This document shows positions 1 to 10,480 of a stretch of DNA of 64,000 bases, in pieces. Within the stretch, counting starts at the first letter, position 1. Every line of letters begins with the position of its first letter. Origin of the DNA: Bugulina stolonifera (taxonomy: Eukaryota; Bryozoa; Gymnolaemata; Cheilostomatida; Bugulidae); the NCBI GenBank assembly GCA_935421135.1, contig OW285190.1, forward strand, positions 2,108,001 through 2,172,000. The letters run 5' to 3'. Below the pieces are notes generated by a model. It was not told where the DNA came from, searched no databases, and saw only the letters and a program-made list of their open reading frames with translations. The position numbers were made by a program, and so were the translations under genes.

Positions 1-1809
1 ATTACATTTTATTATTTTAGTACCCATGTACAGTGTACATGCAATGTAACATACATGGAATACATGTGAAATATATTTCACAGGCTCCTGTTCACCTTTT
101 ATTGAAATGCATAATGATAAAATACAGAGTTTACAAAGTAGCAATTAAAACTATTGGAGTTTCAACATGCAGATAAATTTCATGCATCTGCTCTTAGTCA
201 GTCACAGGGAAGGAACAATCTCATGGATAGCAGTGACTTACAAATTGATTCACCTGATTCAACTGTTCACTACTTTTACTTTTGCACTTATAATTCTTTC
301 CTTGGTATAAATAACTATTCATAAAAAATATTTATTCATTCACAAGACCGGAAGTCTTTAACCTTAGCATAGCCATAGAGCCTTGGAGCAGAGCACATAT
401 TTTTATGGGCCTCTCTGTCTATCACTTGCAATGTAGTTCATTATTCCAGGATTACTGGTTATCGTTACGCAGCCACACCATTCATCATGCAACACCTACA
501 TGTTCCCTAAAACAGTGGCAGCTCTCCAAATTCAATAGTCGCCAGAAATTAGCTCACGCTTTTGAAACATGGTAGCGGTCTCCTCCCAGTGCCTCTTACT
601 GAACTATAATTTTTCTTGCAGGCAGAGGACTTGCTGGTTGATTTTTCAGATGAGATTTGTATGATTTGGAACTAAACTTTGGAGTTGACGTATTACATGC
701 TACAAATAGTTGTCAAACCCTGCAAAGACAGCAGATCTCTCCTTCCCCCTTCAATCCACCCCTGTAGTGCTCTAGCGGCGGCTGATTCAAGCAGTTGCTC
801 ACAGTTCCATAATCAGCGGAATCTCAGCTTCTGTTTGATATCAGTTAATGAGCAGTAGCATAATATAAATTGGGTATGTGGAAAGTTGATAGGTTAAATG
901 ATCTACTTATGAACTCAATGCTATTTACAGATTGTCCATGCTGAGCTGTTTGAGACTCGTGTCGAGGTCTAGGTCGAATACTGACATAGGTGAGTACACA
1001 TAGCTGTTTAATTAGGTAAAAATATACATTTCAAATTTGTGAACATGTGGGAATAAAACGTAGAATTATGTTAGCATGCGCTTTTGTATATAAATGTGTC
1101 CATGTCGGTATAGTTAATGTCCAACAGCGAAGATCGAGGGGTATGAGTCATTCAATTATGGGTTTTCAATTTAGTCTTTGTGCAACTCGCCATAAATAGT
1201 AGTTGAAGACACTAGAAAATTTACAATGATAGTATGTAAGATTGAACTTCCTGTTTCAAAATCATATGCACCTTTTGTACAAATTATTGAACCTTCTATT
1301 GTTCTAATCGTAATAGGTGATCAAATATTTGCTGTTATACACTCGTAATTCTATTTTCTCTAAATCATCGGTTTATTTTTTAAATTACAGAGTCTTCCTT
1401 CAACCAGTGCTGTATGAACGGGATTTTATCCTTATTCCAATAATTTGCAAATACTAAGTAAGTGAAAAGTTTGGTTCATTTGTAGGGATTCGCCACCATT
1501 GCTATATATATTACTATAGACTATGATTGTAGATATGAAATATACAGACACAGATTGTTTTATAGAGTGTCACACAATTGGACCAATGATAGTATAACCA
1601 ATGAGAGACATCAATTTTATACAATAAATTGTTGATGGTATTGCTCTTGCCAGGGCAAACCGAAGTAACTGTCTGTATGCTGTATGACCTCGTCTTCCTT
1701 AGCACCCTCTCCCTGCTAGTACCAAGGTGTTATATACTTGTATGCTTATTTATGTAGCCTACGACCCGCCCCCTGTATAGTAACAATTCTACTTGATAGA
1801 AGGTGGACT
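1..1809. other. 5' flank, no gene recognised
   Basis: I see no convincing exon, RNA gene or repeat family here. The DNA is AT-rich with scattered ACATGTAC-type motifs. The promoter and 5' UTR of the racemase gene that starts at 1810 must lie in its last part, but no clear TATA box can be assigned. Open frames on either strand are short and of low complexity. Confidence 0.5.
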
Positions 1810-4800
1810 ATGGCTCTAAAAGGAATAAAGGTGGTTGAGATGGCTGGTCTGGCACCCGGCCCATTCTGTGGGATGGTTTTAGCTGATCATGGGGCTAATG
1901 TGATGAGAATTGACAAGGTAAGTAACACTAGGCTACATATGCGCTATAGGCCTACATAGTACAGATTACATGTGCTATGCATACTACAGACTACATGCTT
2001 ATGTTATACATAATGCAGACTACATGCTTATGCTATACATACTACAGACTACATATGCTATACATGCTACAGACTACATAAATATGCTATACATACTACA
2101 GGCTACATATGCTATACATACTACAGGCTAAATATGCTATAATATGCATAATATTATACATACCTATTGGTAGCACTGGTGGTTCTGAAACTGATTGCTA
2201 CAAGTATATTTGTACAGAGATATTCACATGGTTTCCCCATCTGAAATATCGTATAGACTCGTATGTTGGCACAACATTCTGTAGATAAGGGGCGCTATTC
2301 CGGACACCCTATCTAGGGGTAAGAGATCACTGGCTGTAAATCTAAAGAAAGAGGAAGGTGTGAATGTAGTTAGGAGAGTCTGTCAACATGCTGACGTCAT
2401 CATTGAGCCTTTCAGACCAGGTAGCTGCACCGTATACCTATTAGTATACCTTGTAGTATACCTTGTAGTACACGTAGTATACCTTGTAGTACACGTAGTA
2501 TACCTTGTAGTACACTTAGTATACCTTGTAGTACACTTAGTATACCCTGTAGTACACATAGTATATCTTGTAGTACACTTAGTATACCTTGTAGTACACA
2601 TAGTATACCTTGTAGTACACATAGTATACCTTGTAGTACACATAGTATACCTTGTAGTACACATAGTATACCTTGTAGTACACATAGTATACCTTGTAGT
2701 ACACATAGTATACCTTGTAGTACACCATATCTCAATTAGTGGCACCCATGGTTCGTTCGCAGCATGAATTTCTTGCTTCTATTTGCCCTCCGTACCTGCA
2801 ATCATTACTATTGATGTATTGTTCCAGGAGTAATGGAGAAACTCGGCCTTGGTCCCTCGGTACTCTGTAAAGACAACCCTCGGCTCATATACGCCAGACT
2901 AACAGGGTTCGGACAGACTGGTCCTTATAAACACATGGCTGGACATGATATCAACTACATAGCAACATCAGGTTGAACATCATTGTTGTGTATATGACAT
3001 GTGTGCTATATATAGGATATAGATGTATCGGCATACCTTGTATACAACATACATGTAGATATGTACTGTTACCAGGTGTTATACAGTATAGATATGTACT
3101 GTTACCAGGTGTTATACAGTATAGATATGTACTGTTACCAGGTGTTATACAGTATAGATATGTACTGTTACCAGGTGTTATACAGTATAGATATGTACTG
3201 TTACCAGGTGTTATACAGTATAGATATGTACTGTTACCAGGTGTTATACACTATAGATATGTACTGTTACCAGGTGTTATACAGTATAGATATGTACTGT
3301 TACCAGGTGTTATACAGTATAGATATGTACTGTTACCAGGTGTTATACAGTATAGATATGTACTGTTACCAGGTGTTATACAGTATAGATACATATGTAC
3401 TGTTACCAGGTGTTATACACTATAGATATGTACTGTTACCAGGTGTTATACAGTATAGATATGTACTGTTACCAGGTGTTATATAGTATAGATATGTACT
3501 GTTACCAGGTGTTATACAGTATAGATATGTACTGTTACCAGGTGTTATATAGTATAGATATGTACTGCTACCAGGTGTTATACAGTATAGATATGTACTG
3601 TTACCAGGTGTTATACAGTATAGATATGTACTGTTACCAGGTGTTATACAGTATAGATATGTACTGTTGTTACCAGGTGTTATACAGTATAGATATGTAC
3701 TGTTACCAGGTGTTATACAGTATAGATATGTACTGTTACCAGGTGTTATACAGTATAGATATGTACTGTTGTTACCAGGTGTTATACAGTATAGATATGT
3801 ACTATTACCAGGTGTTATATAGTATAGATATGTACTGTTACCAGGTGTTATACAGTATAGATATGTACTGTTACCAGGTGTTATACAGTATAGATATGTA
3901 CTGTTGTTACCAGGTGTTATACAGTATAGATATGTACTGTTACCAGGTGTTATACAGTATAGATATGTACTGTTACCAGGTGTTATACAGTATAGATATG
4001 TACTGTTACCAGGTGTTATACAGTATAGATATGTACTGTTACCAGGTGTTATACAGTATAGATATGTACTGTTACCAGGTGTTATACAGTATAGATATGT
4101 ACTGTTACCAGGTGTTATACAGTATAGATATGTACTGTTACCAGGTGTTATACAGTATAGATATGTACTGTTACCAGGTGTTATACAGTATAGATATGTA
4201 CTGTTACCAGGTGTTATACAGTATAGATATGTACTGTTACCAGGTGTTATACAGTATAGATATGTACTGTTACCAGGTGTTATACAGTATATATATGTAC
4301 TGTTACCAGGTGTTATACAGTATAGATATGTACTGTTACCAGGTGTTATACAGTATAGATATGTACTGTTACCAGGTGTTATACAGTATAGATATGTACT
4401 GTTACCAGGTGTTATACAGTATAGATATGTACTGTTACCAGGAGTTCTTTCCCGTCTCGGTAGAAAGGAGGCTAAACCTAATCCTCCCATAAACCTACTT
4501 GCTGACTTTGCCGGAGGAGGCCTCATGTGTGCCGTCGGAGTGCTCCTGGCCCTGTTGGAGAGAACAAGTTCTGGTAGAGGTCAAGTTATAGACTCCAACA
4601 TGGTGCAGGGTTCTGCATACGTCAGTGAGTTCAGTTAGCTATTTCCTGTTTCTTTCTGTATTGAACTGGTTATAACCAATGGTATTCACTGAAGTGCCCA
4701 TGGTGCTGAGTACCATCAGTATGTCTTATATTCTACTATCACTCAACCAGGAGTCCATCCATTGTTATGCTGTTCGCTCTGGGTGTTGTCATCTCTCACT

Positions 4801-7086
4801 GTAATATAGTATGATCATTCTACACTGGACGACTGACGCACTCCTGTCTCCCCTGTCATTACAATGTGTTATCTTTCAACGCCGACATTACCAGTGTGTT
4901 GTGAGCAGCAGTAAATACAGTTTAACGCCATCTGAAACCAAATACATTCTTCGTCAACTAGTCTGTATATTTTAGGTTCCTTCCTGTGGAGTTCACTCTC
5001 TGCCTCCTATGGAGACGGGCTGTGGGGTAAGCCACGTGGTGAGAATCTTCTAGACAGTGGGGCTCCATTCTATGATACTTACAGAACTAAAGATGGCAGA
5101 TATATGGCAGTCGGGGCTCTGGAACACCAGTTCTACCAGCAGCTATTGCAAGGTGAGTGGTCCAATATTTTATAGGCTCTTGCTGCATATGAATACCTCG
5201 GGCATCTGTCTGATGTAAGTATTGTATATACATGTACCATAGTGTTCAGCTACTGCCTGCTCGCCGGTTGACAAATAAAACACATTGTTCTATTACGACA
5301 TTTCTGCAGCGGTAAAATGATAAGTTGTCGACGTAGTGGTAGTCTGAGACCTTGCTAAAACCTCAGCTACATCTACATACATGTATACTGAAAGTTGACA
5401 AAGTAGGCATCACACAGAGCTGCCATACTCTCCTTGACTGGCATCATCATGTCCACCAGAGCTCTTTACTTTGCTTCGTTCAATTGCCTTCGAAAGGAAA
5501 GCATTTTTGGATGACTCCTCTCTTATTTACACATACATGTACACCTGAATCTACAATCATGTGGGCTGTATAACATGAATAACACATGCTAGTTTTGATA
5601 TTTATACAAAGAGCTTTGGAATAGTAATCATAACAGCTTCAGTTGTACATAACAGTATTCACTAGTGTGGAGTAATTTCCTCTTTTCGCTTGGCCTTTAG
5701 GGCAGACAATTCCGAAATTATTTTCTGTCGTTAATACATTGTACATATACATACATACTTACATTTGTACATACATTGTATATAGCTACACATACATACA
5801 TGTACGTGTATGTACATACACTGTACCTACACTGTACTTACACTGTACTCACATTACACTTACACTGTACATACACTGTACATACACTGTACATACACTG
5901 TACATACACTGTACATACACTGTACTCACACTGTACATACACTGTACATACACTGTACATACACTGTACTCACACTGTACTCACACTGTACATACACTGT
6001 ACATACACTGTACATACACTGTACTCACACTGTACATACACTGTACTCACACTGTACATACACTGTACATACGCTGTACTTACACTGTACTTACACTGTA
6101 CACACATATATCTACAGTGTATCAATTTATTATTCAGCTCTGGGTCTGGATGAGGAACATTTCCCACAGTTTGATGACTGGCCAGCGATGAGGAGAAAGC
6201 TTACAGATGTGTTCGCTAGCAAGACGCAGGCAGAGTGGGCGGCCATATTTGATGGAAAAGATGCTTGTGTCACTCCGGTAGTTGAGTTAGAAGAGGCACA
6301 TAGACATCAACATAACCTAGAGGTGCGTGTTACTTCTGTGTCCATGTCGATCTGTCTTTTGTCTGTCTGCTCGTCATGTTGTCATGGACATGTGCATACT
6401 TGCCAAGGAGCAGGAGCAAAAAATCTGGACTTTTTGGCTCAACGTCCCTGGACATAGTTTGGGTGTACATTATTTGAAGGAAACTTATCACTGAGAAGTA
6501 TCAAATTATCAATTTTAGTGTTATTTAGTGACTTGTAAGATATTTTATTCAATTTAAATGACTTATTTTAGGTTGTATCTTGTGTTTTATGAGGTTTGGT
6601 AGAATTTTCACCATACATAAAAAATCAGGACAGCTGGAAAATTAGTAGGGACAGGTACAAAAACCAGGGGTGTCCTGACAAAATCTGGACACTCGGCAAG
6701 TATGGACATGTGCTTTATGTTGTAAATTATACTATGTATGTGTATGTATGGTATTGTATGTTAGCTGTTGTATATATATGCATATATATATGCATAGTAT
6801 CGTAATGTTTGATAGGATCTTAGTATGTTATGTCTTTTAGGAAGATAGTATTGTACATTGTGGTTATGTTTAATTCCAGTCATTTATCAAGGATAGCTCA
6901 GGATCTTACCAGCCGGCTGCTGCTCCAGGTCTATCACGAACCCCCGCGCTCGTTAACAAGGGACCTCTGCCTAGTCCAGGGGAACACAGTCTAACCATTC
7001 TCAAGGAATGTGGGCTAAGTAGACAGGAAATAGATGAGTTATTAAGTCAGGGAGCTGTGAGTCACTCAGCCAGTAGTAAACTATGA
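1810..7086 (+). CDS. AMACR: alpha-methylacyl-CoA racemase, 7 exons, peroxisomal
   Basis: Exons 1810-1917, 2285-2420, 2828-2971, 4442-4624, 4976-5152, 6138-6322 and 6880-7086 join in phase to 1140 nt (379 aa; human AMACR is 382). All introns are GT-AG. The family (CoA-transferase family III fold) interconverts R and S 2-methylacyl-CoA esters for branched-chain and bile-acid beta-oxidation. Seen in the sequence: the N-terminal [16 protein letters not shown] block, GKRSL, AGHDINY with the expected catalytic His121, LLADFAGGG with catalytic Asp151, [17 protein letters not shown] with the conserved Glu240, and DACVTPV. The protein ends in Ser-Lys-Leu, a canonical type 1 peroxisomal signal; no mitochondrial presequence is obvious. 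The start at 1810 was chosen because [10 protein letters not shown] lines up with the family N terminus; an upstream in-frame Met at 1738 would add an unsupported stretch. Several introns carry minisatellites that reach splice sites, and the last codons lie inside a 26-bp repeat. Confidence 0.95.
1950..2160. repeat. degenerate tandem repeat in AMACR intron 1
   Basis: About seven imperfect copies of a 25-30 bp unit built from TATGCTATACATACTACAG and GCTACATA. Units differ in length, so this is an older, decayed array than those of introns 2, 3 and 5. It starts about 30 bases after the intron 1 donor. Confidence 0.75.
2433..2732. repeat. 21-bp minisatellite in AMACR intron 2
   Basis: About 14 copies of a 21-bp unit (CTTGTAGTACACATAGTATAC and variants) start about a dozen bases after the intron 2 donor at 2421. 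The first copies are shorter and more variable (GTATACCTTGTA), the last seven nearly identical. Since 21 is a multiple of three, long open frames appear on both strands; these are repeat artefacts. Confidence 0.92.
3057..4441. repeat. 33-bp minisatellite ending on the AMACR exon 4 acceptor
   Basis: About 42 tandem copies of a 33-bp unit (core TGTACTGTTACCAGGTGTTA, then TACAGTATAGATA). Several copies have an extra GTT (36 bp) and one near 3390 carries an irregular insertion. The last unit runs directly into exon 4: its TGTTACCAG is the intron 3 acceptor and the next base, 4442, is coding. Each unit therefore carries a copy of the acceptor, followed by GTGTTA, which looks like a weak donor. Copies are nearly identical, suggesting recent expansion. 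Frames across the array are open only because 33 is divisible by three. Confidence 0.95.
4976..5152 (+). other. AMACR: AMACR exon 5 (catalytic Glu exon)
   Basis: This exon is flanked by TTTTAG and GTGAGT and is phase 1 on both sides. It encodes SFLWSS through QFYQQLLQ. Compared with human AMACR it has four extra residues in the loop before KPRGENLLD. It is listed separately because it lies in a stretch with no long open frame and is easy to miss. Confidence 0.93.
5153..6137. repeat. AMACR intron 5 with 11-bp minisatellite (5815-6105)
   Basis: The intron begins GTGAGT and ends TTATTATTCAG. From about 5815 to 6105 it holds some 26 copies of an 11-bp unit (ACACTGTACAT, alternating with ACACTGTACTC and ACACTGTACTT). 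The array stops about 30 bases before the exon 6 acceptor. The preceding 600 bases hold nothing recognisable. Confidence 0.9.
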
Positions 7087-7188
7087 GTCACTCAGCCAGT
7101 AGTAAACTATGAGTCACTCAGCCAGTAGTAAACTATGAGTCACTCAGCCAGTAGTAAACTATGAATCAGTTCATCAGCAGTAAGCTAT
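7059..7188. repeat. 26-bp minisatellite spanning the AMACR stop codon
   Basis: Four perfect copies of a 26-bp unit (starting GAGTCACTCAGCCAGTAGTA, then AACTAT) at 7059-7162, plus a diverged fifth copy to about 7188. Unit 1 encodes the C-terminal SHSASSKL. The stop codon TGA at 7084-7086 spans the join of unit 1 and unit 2. The remaining copies lie in the 3' UTR. Confidence 0.93.
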
Positions 7189-7278
7189 GAGCCATTAATT
7201 AGTTTAATAGTTTAGTCTGCTTTTGATCAGTAGAATCAGGTATATTACAATGTAATGTTATCACCATTTTATAAATTA

Positions 7279-7417
7279 TACTGCTACTACTGCCACTGCT
7301 ACTACTACTACTACTACCACTACCACCACCACCACTACCACCACCACCACCACCACCACCACCACCACCACCACCACCACCACCACCACCACCACTACCA
7401 CTACTACTACTACTACT

Positions 7418-7465
<48 letters not shown>

Positions 7466-7499
7466 GCCACTACTATTGCTACTGCTACTACTACCGCTA
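7279..7499. repeat. (CTA/CCA/CTG)n triplet repeat
   Basis: About 73 trinucleotides of CTA, CCA and CTG type, with an almost pure CCA core at about 7330-7393. It lies about 200 bases after the AMACR stop codon, so it may be in the 3' UTR or just beyond. The poly-His, poly-Tyr and poly-Val frames across it are artefacts. Confidence 0.95.
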
Positions 7500-9425
7500 T
7501 GCAATTTTTAATGATGATTTTTATTTCTTTTGATTGCTTGTTGTCTCCTCTCTATTTTGTGATTTATTCTATATGGAAATCGGGCAATGAGCTGACAACT
7601 TTCAACATGTACATCTGTGTTATTTCAATGAAATGTTGAAATTTGTTATTCAATAGATTTCTTTGAGTACATTGTAAGTAATAATAGTATTTTTGTAAAT
7701 AATTTATTGTGATGTGTGTCTGTCCTCTTCCATATCATTGACTGTACACTATGTAATGTGGAATAGTCTTCTCCTGCTTCTGCAGAATGTTTTCATTACT
7801 CACTGCCATCAATCTAAAATTGTACTATACAATATTATGTTTCCTATCTATTTTTGGTTACACAAATTATTAATTGTTATTAAACTATTCCATCTTACAT
7901 GTAACTGGGATAGGGTAACTGCTGCTGCTGCTGCTTTGTTATACCGCCTGGAGACTTTCACCATATAGAGAGAACACTACTTCCATATGTGACTATTATG
8001 TACATGTACATGACTGTATCTTTTATAATACAATGTATGTGCATGCATATATACACTGCACATTTTGCATATTATTGTACAATTGCAGTTTATGGTGGAG
8101 AATGACAATACATTTTAATATTTTTACAGCAGTTCAATCTCTGGTCAAAGCCATTAGGTTATGTATTTATATAAGAATGAAGGGCAATGAAGGGCGACCA
8201 CCGAGTTGTACAGGTTGTTAAACTCCTATTGAAATAGTTTTCATTTTAGAAATTGAACACTAAATGGTTGTGCGGTTCCATATACCAAGATACTGAATAG
8301 TTCGAACTGTTTGGGTGCGGGTGGGGGGTGGGGTGCGATTTCTAATATTTCCTGGTTCCCCACCGTGTGCACTGCCAGGTGAACATAGTCTAGTTGTACA
8401 GACCTAATAAATGATAATATAGCACCTGTTGTAGGTACTAAACACACGATAGTATAGGTAGAAGTACATGTGAAGCGGTGCGACTTATATGCTGAGGGCA
8501 CGTGCATGGTGCTGTCTTGTAGATGGAAACATGCCATTGATTTTATCTCTTCATGCTTATCTAATTAATTAGCATGAAATATCTTATTAAAATTAAAACT
8601 GGAATTAGTGAGCGCATCACGTACATGTACAAGTGTCTAAGGAAGGGGGTCAGTCACCTTGTAAGTGTATAGATATAAATATAGTCCATCCAATCAAAGC
8701 TATTTATGGGCTTATGTTATTGGCAGTATATGAACAAGTAAATATTTACCATGTAGTTAGTATCATAATTGCTAGTCTTTTCTCACTTTGCAGAAAGAAA
8801 TTAGATAAGCAACAGATATTCTCAGAAAGTATATAATTGGTAAGATGAATGCACTATATCTATTTATGCAGTGTACATGTACGTGTAGCCTTGCCATCCC
8901 TGATGAAGCCACCTAGTTGGCTGCAATACCCTACAACATAATTTCATTGCTGGTGCCTTTGAATCTAACAGTTTTACCCGGTACACTGGTTGATGTCACT
9001 ATGTACTTCTTGACATCACACAGAGTGCATTGTGATGTCACTATTTACCCTGTGACACCACAATGTGTGATGTCACCAATAATTCACTCATAAACGTTGT
9101 AAAAGGAAAGTCTGGTAAATGATGAGCCCACTTGACATTCTGATAGAGCCTGTGTCAGTGAGAGCCACAATAACATGGTTGGCACAGTACAACTAGGGGG
9201 TCATCCATGACTCTCTGTAGTGCAGTTTTCGACTGTATGCACCCAAACAAGATAGCATGTCATCATGTAAAGATATTAGAATAGTATAAGTACATACTTC
9301 TGTTTTATGCAGTTGTAGAATTTGCTTAATCTCTCATGATAATTTTGCCAATCAATTTTGAATTCAGCTACATGTCTGTGGATATTATACTAAATACTAA
9401 TTGTCTTTATACAACATACGAATAG
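7500..9425. other. intergenic DNA, no gene recognised
   Basis: No exon-like frame or element boundary stands out. At about 8990-9080 the motif TGATGTCA or TGACATCA recurs four times in both orientations. A short purine run (GGGTGGGGGGTGGGG) lies at about 8318. Confidence 0.45.
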
Positions 9426-9439
9426 GCCTAATAACTCTA

Positions 9440-9545
9440 ATACAGCAGTATACTGTAGATATACAGCAGTATACTGTTGTATATCTACAGTATACTGCTG
9501 TATATCTACAGTATACTGCTGTATATCTACAGTATACTGTTGTTA
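9440..9545. repeat. 21-bp tandem repeat arranged as an inverted repeat
   Basis: Copies of a 21-bp unit (TATACAGCAGTATACTGTAG) run in one direction up to about 9477, then continue as the reverse complement to 9541. The left arm (9441-9475) has a perfect reverse-complement match in the right part with a short loop, so one strand can fold into a hairpin of about 35 base pairs. Confidence 0.85.
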
Positions 9546-9813
9546 GGTCACAATATTTCGGTTTCAGAGTAACAAGAGTGCTATTGTCTGGCACATAACT
9601 ATTCAAATGCTGTTAGTTTATTCAGTACAACCAGGAAGTAATAAGTGCCACCATCATGTGCATAGAGTTTTCTGCTCCTGATGGAAGCTAGAGGGGTTAT
9701 TGGCTGTTGTTTACAATATGCCAGCGTCTATAGGGTCAATGCATAAATGGTACATTATATACAATATCTGTGACCACAAGTGCTTGTTAGTGCGGCATTG
9801 GCTATAATAATAT

Positions 9814-10476
9814 TGTGATGGTACGCCAAGTCGTATCTTACATCTGACACTCATTATTGTGTGCATACATGTATATATCTGCTTGTACTTTACTCTTATA
9901 TTGTTGTATATGATTATATGATTATATCTAAGTCTGTTAATGCCTTTTATACCCATGTTCAGAGGCCCGACCTCTCAGAATCCATTGATATTCATTTTGT
10001 ATATGAATTGGACCATTATAAGCAACTTTTGTAGAACCCGACCTATTTTGGGTCGGCCGTCGGGCTTCCGGCGGCCATCTTGTTGCGCAACTTCCGGACG
10101 ACCACACGTCGTCTTTTCCCGACGTCACGTCGGCCGGAAGTCCTTATACTATATAAAGGGCACTGTTTTACTGTTCATTATCTCAGTCTACACTTGGCTT
10201 TCAATAAAGACACATCTATACTTGATACAGAGACTTTCTCTTCCTTTTACTAGGTCATTCGCTTTGCGAACCGCCTACTAGGTCGAACTACTCTCTTTCC
10301 TTGTATAGTCTGAAGGTCGGACTTGAGATCAGATGGGTCGTCTTTGGTAGTATTTGGGCTACTGAGACCGCTCGATCTTTCATGTAATGCGAAGTCCTAT
10401 TACCACTCATAGGCACTTCATTTCTGGGTCGATAGTCGTCCAAGGACGACCGCACCAAATCACAGAAACCATTACA
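9814..10476 (+). mobile_element. solo LTR, family 1 (663 bp)
   Basis: It starts TGTGATGG and ends CCATTACA, with a 4-bp target duplication ATAT at 9810-9813 and 10477-10480. The body matches the LTRs of the full element at 43609-48722: the CCCATGT-CAGAGGCCCGACC block, GGGTCGGCC, GTTGCGCAA, a TATA-like TATATAAAGG near 10150 and the CAATAAAGACACATCT polyadenylation segment near 10203. No internal region is present, so it is a product of LTR-LTR recombination. It has diverged clearly from the copy in gene B. Confidence 0.92.
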
Positions 10477-10480
10477 ATAT

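Noticed and set aside
3057..4638. Long open frames (up to 368 codons) on both strands, or a CRISPR-like array
   Set aside because: The unit is a 33-bp minisatellite with no spacers. Frames stay open because the period is a multiple of three; only the end from 4442 is real coding sequence (AMACR exon 4).
5739..6457. Protein made of [10 protein letters not shown] repeats continuing into a racemase segment
   Set aside because: The repeat part is the 11-bp array of AMACR intron 5. The exon starts only at 6138 after TTATTATTCAG.
7199..7533. Poly-His, poly-Tyr and poly-Val proteins
   Set aside because: Translations of a CCA/CTA triplet repeat after the AMACR stop codon.
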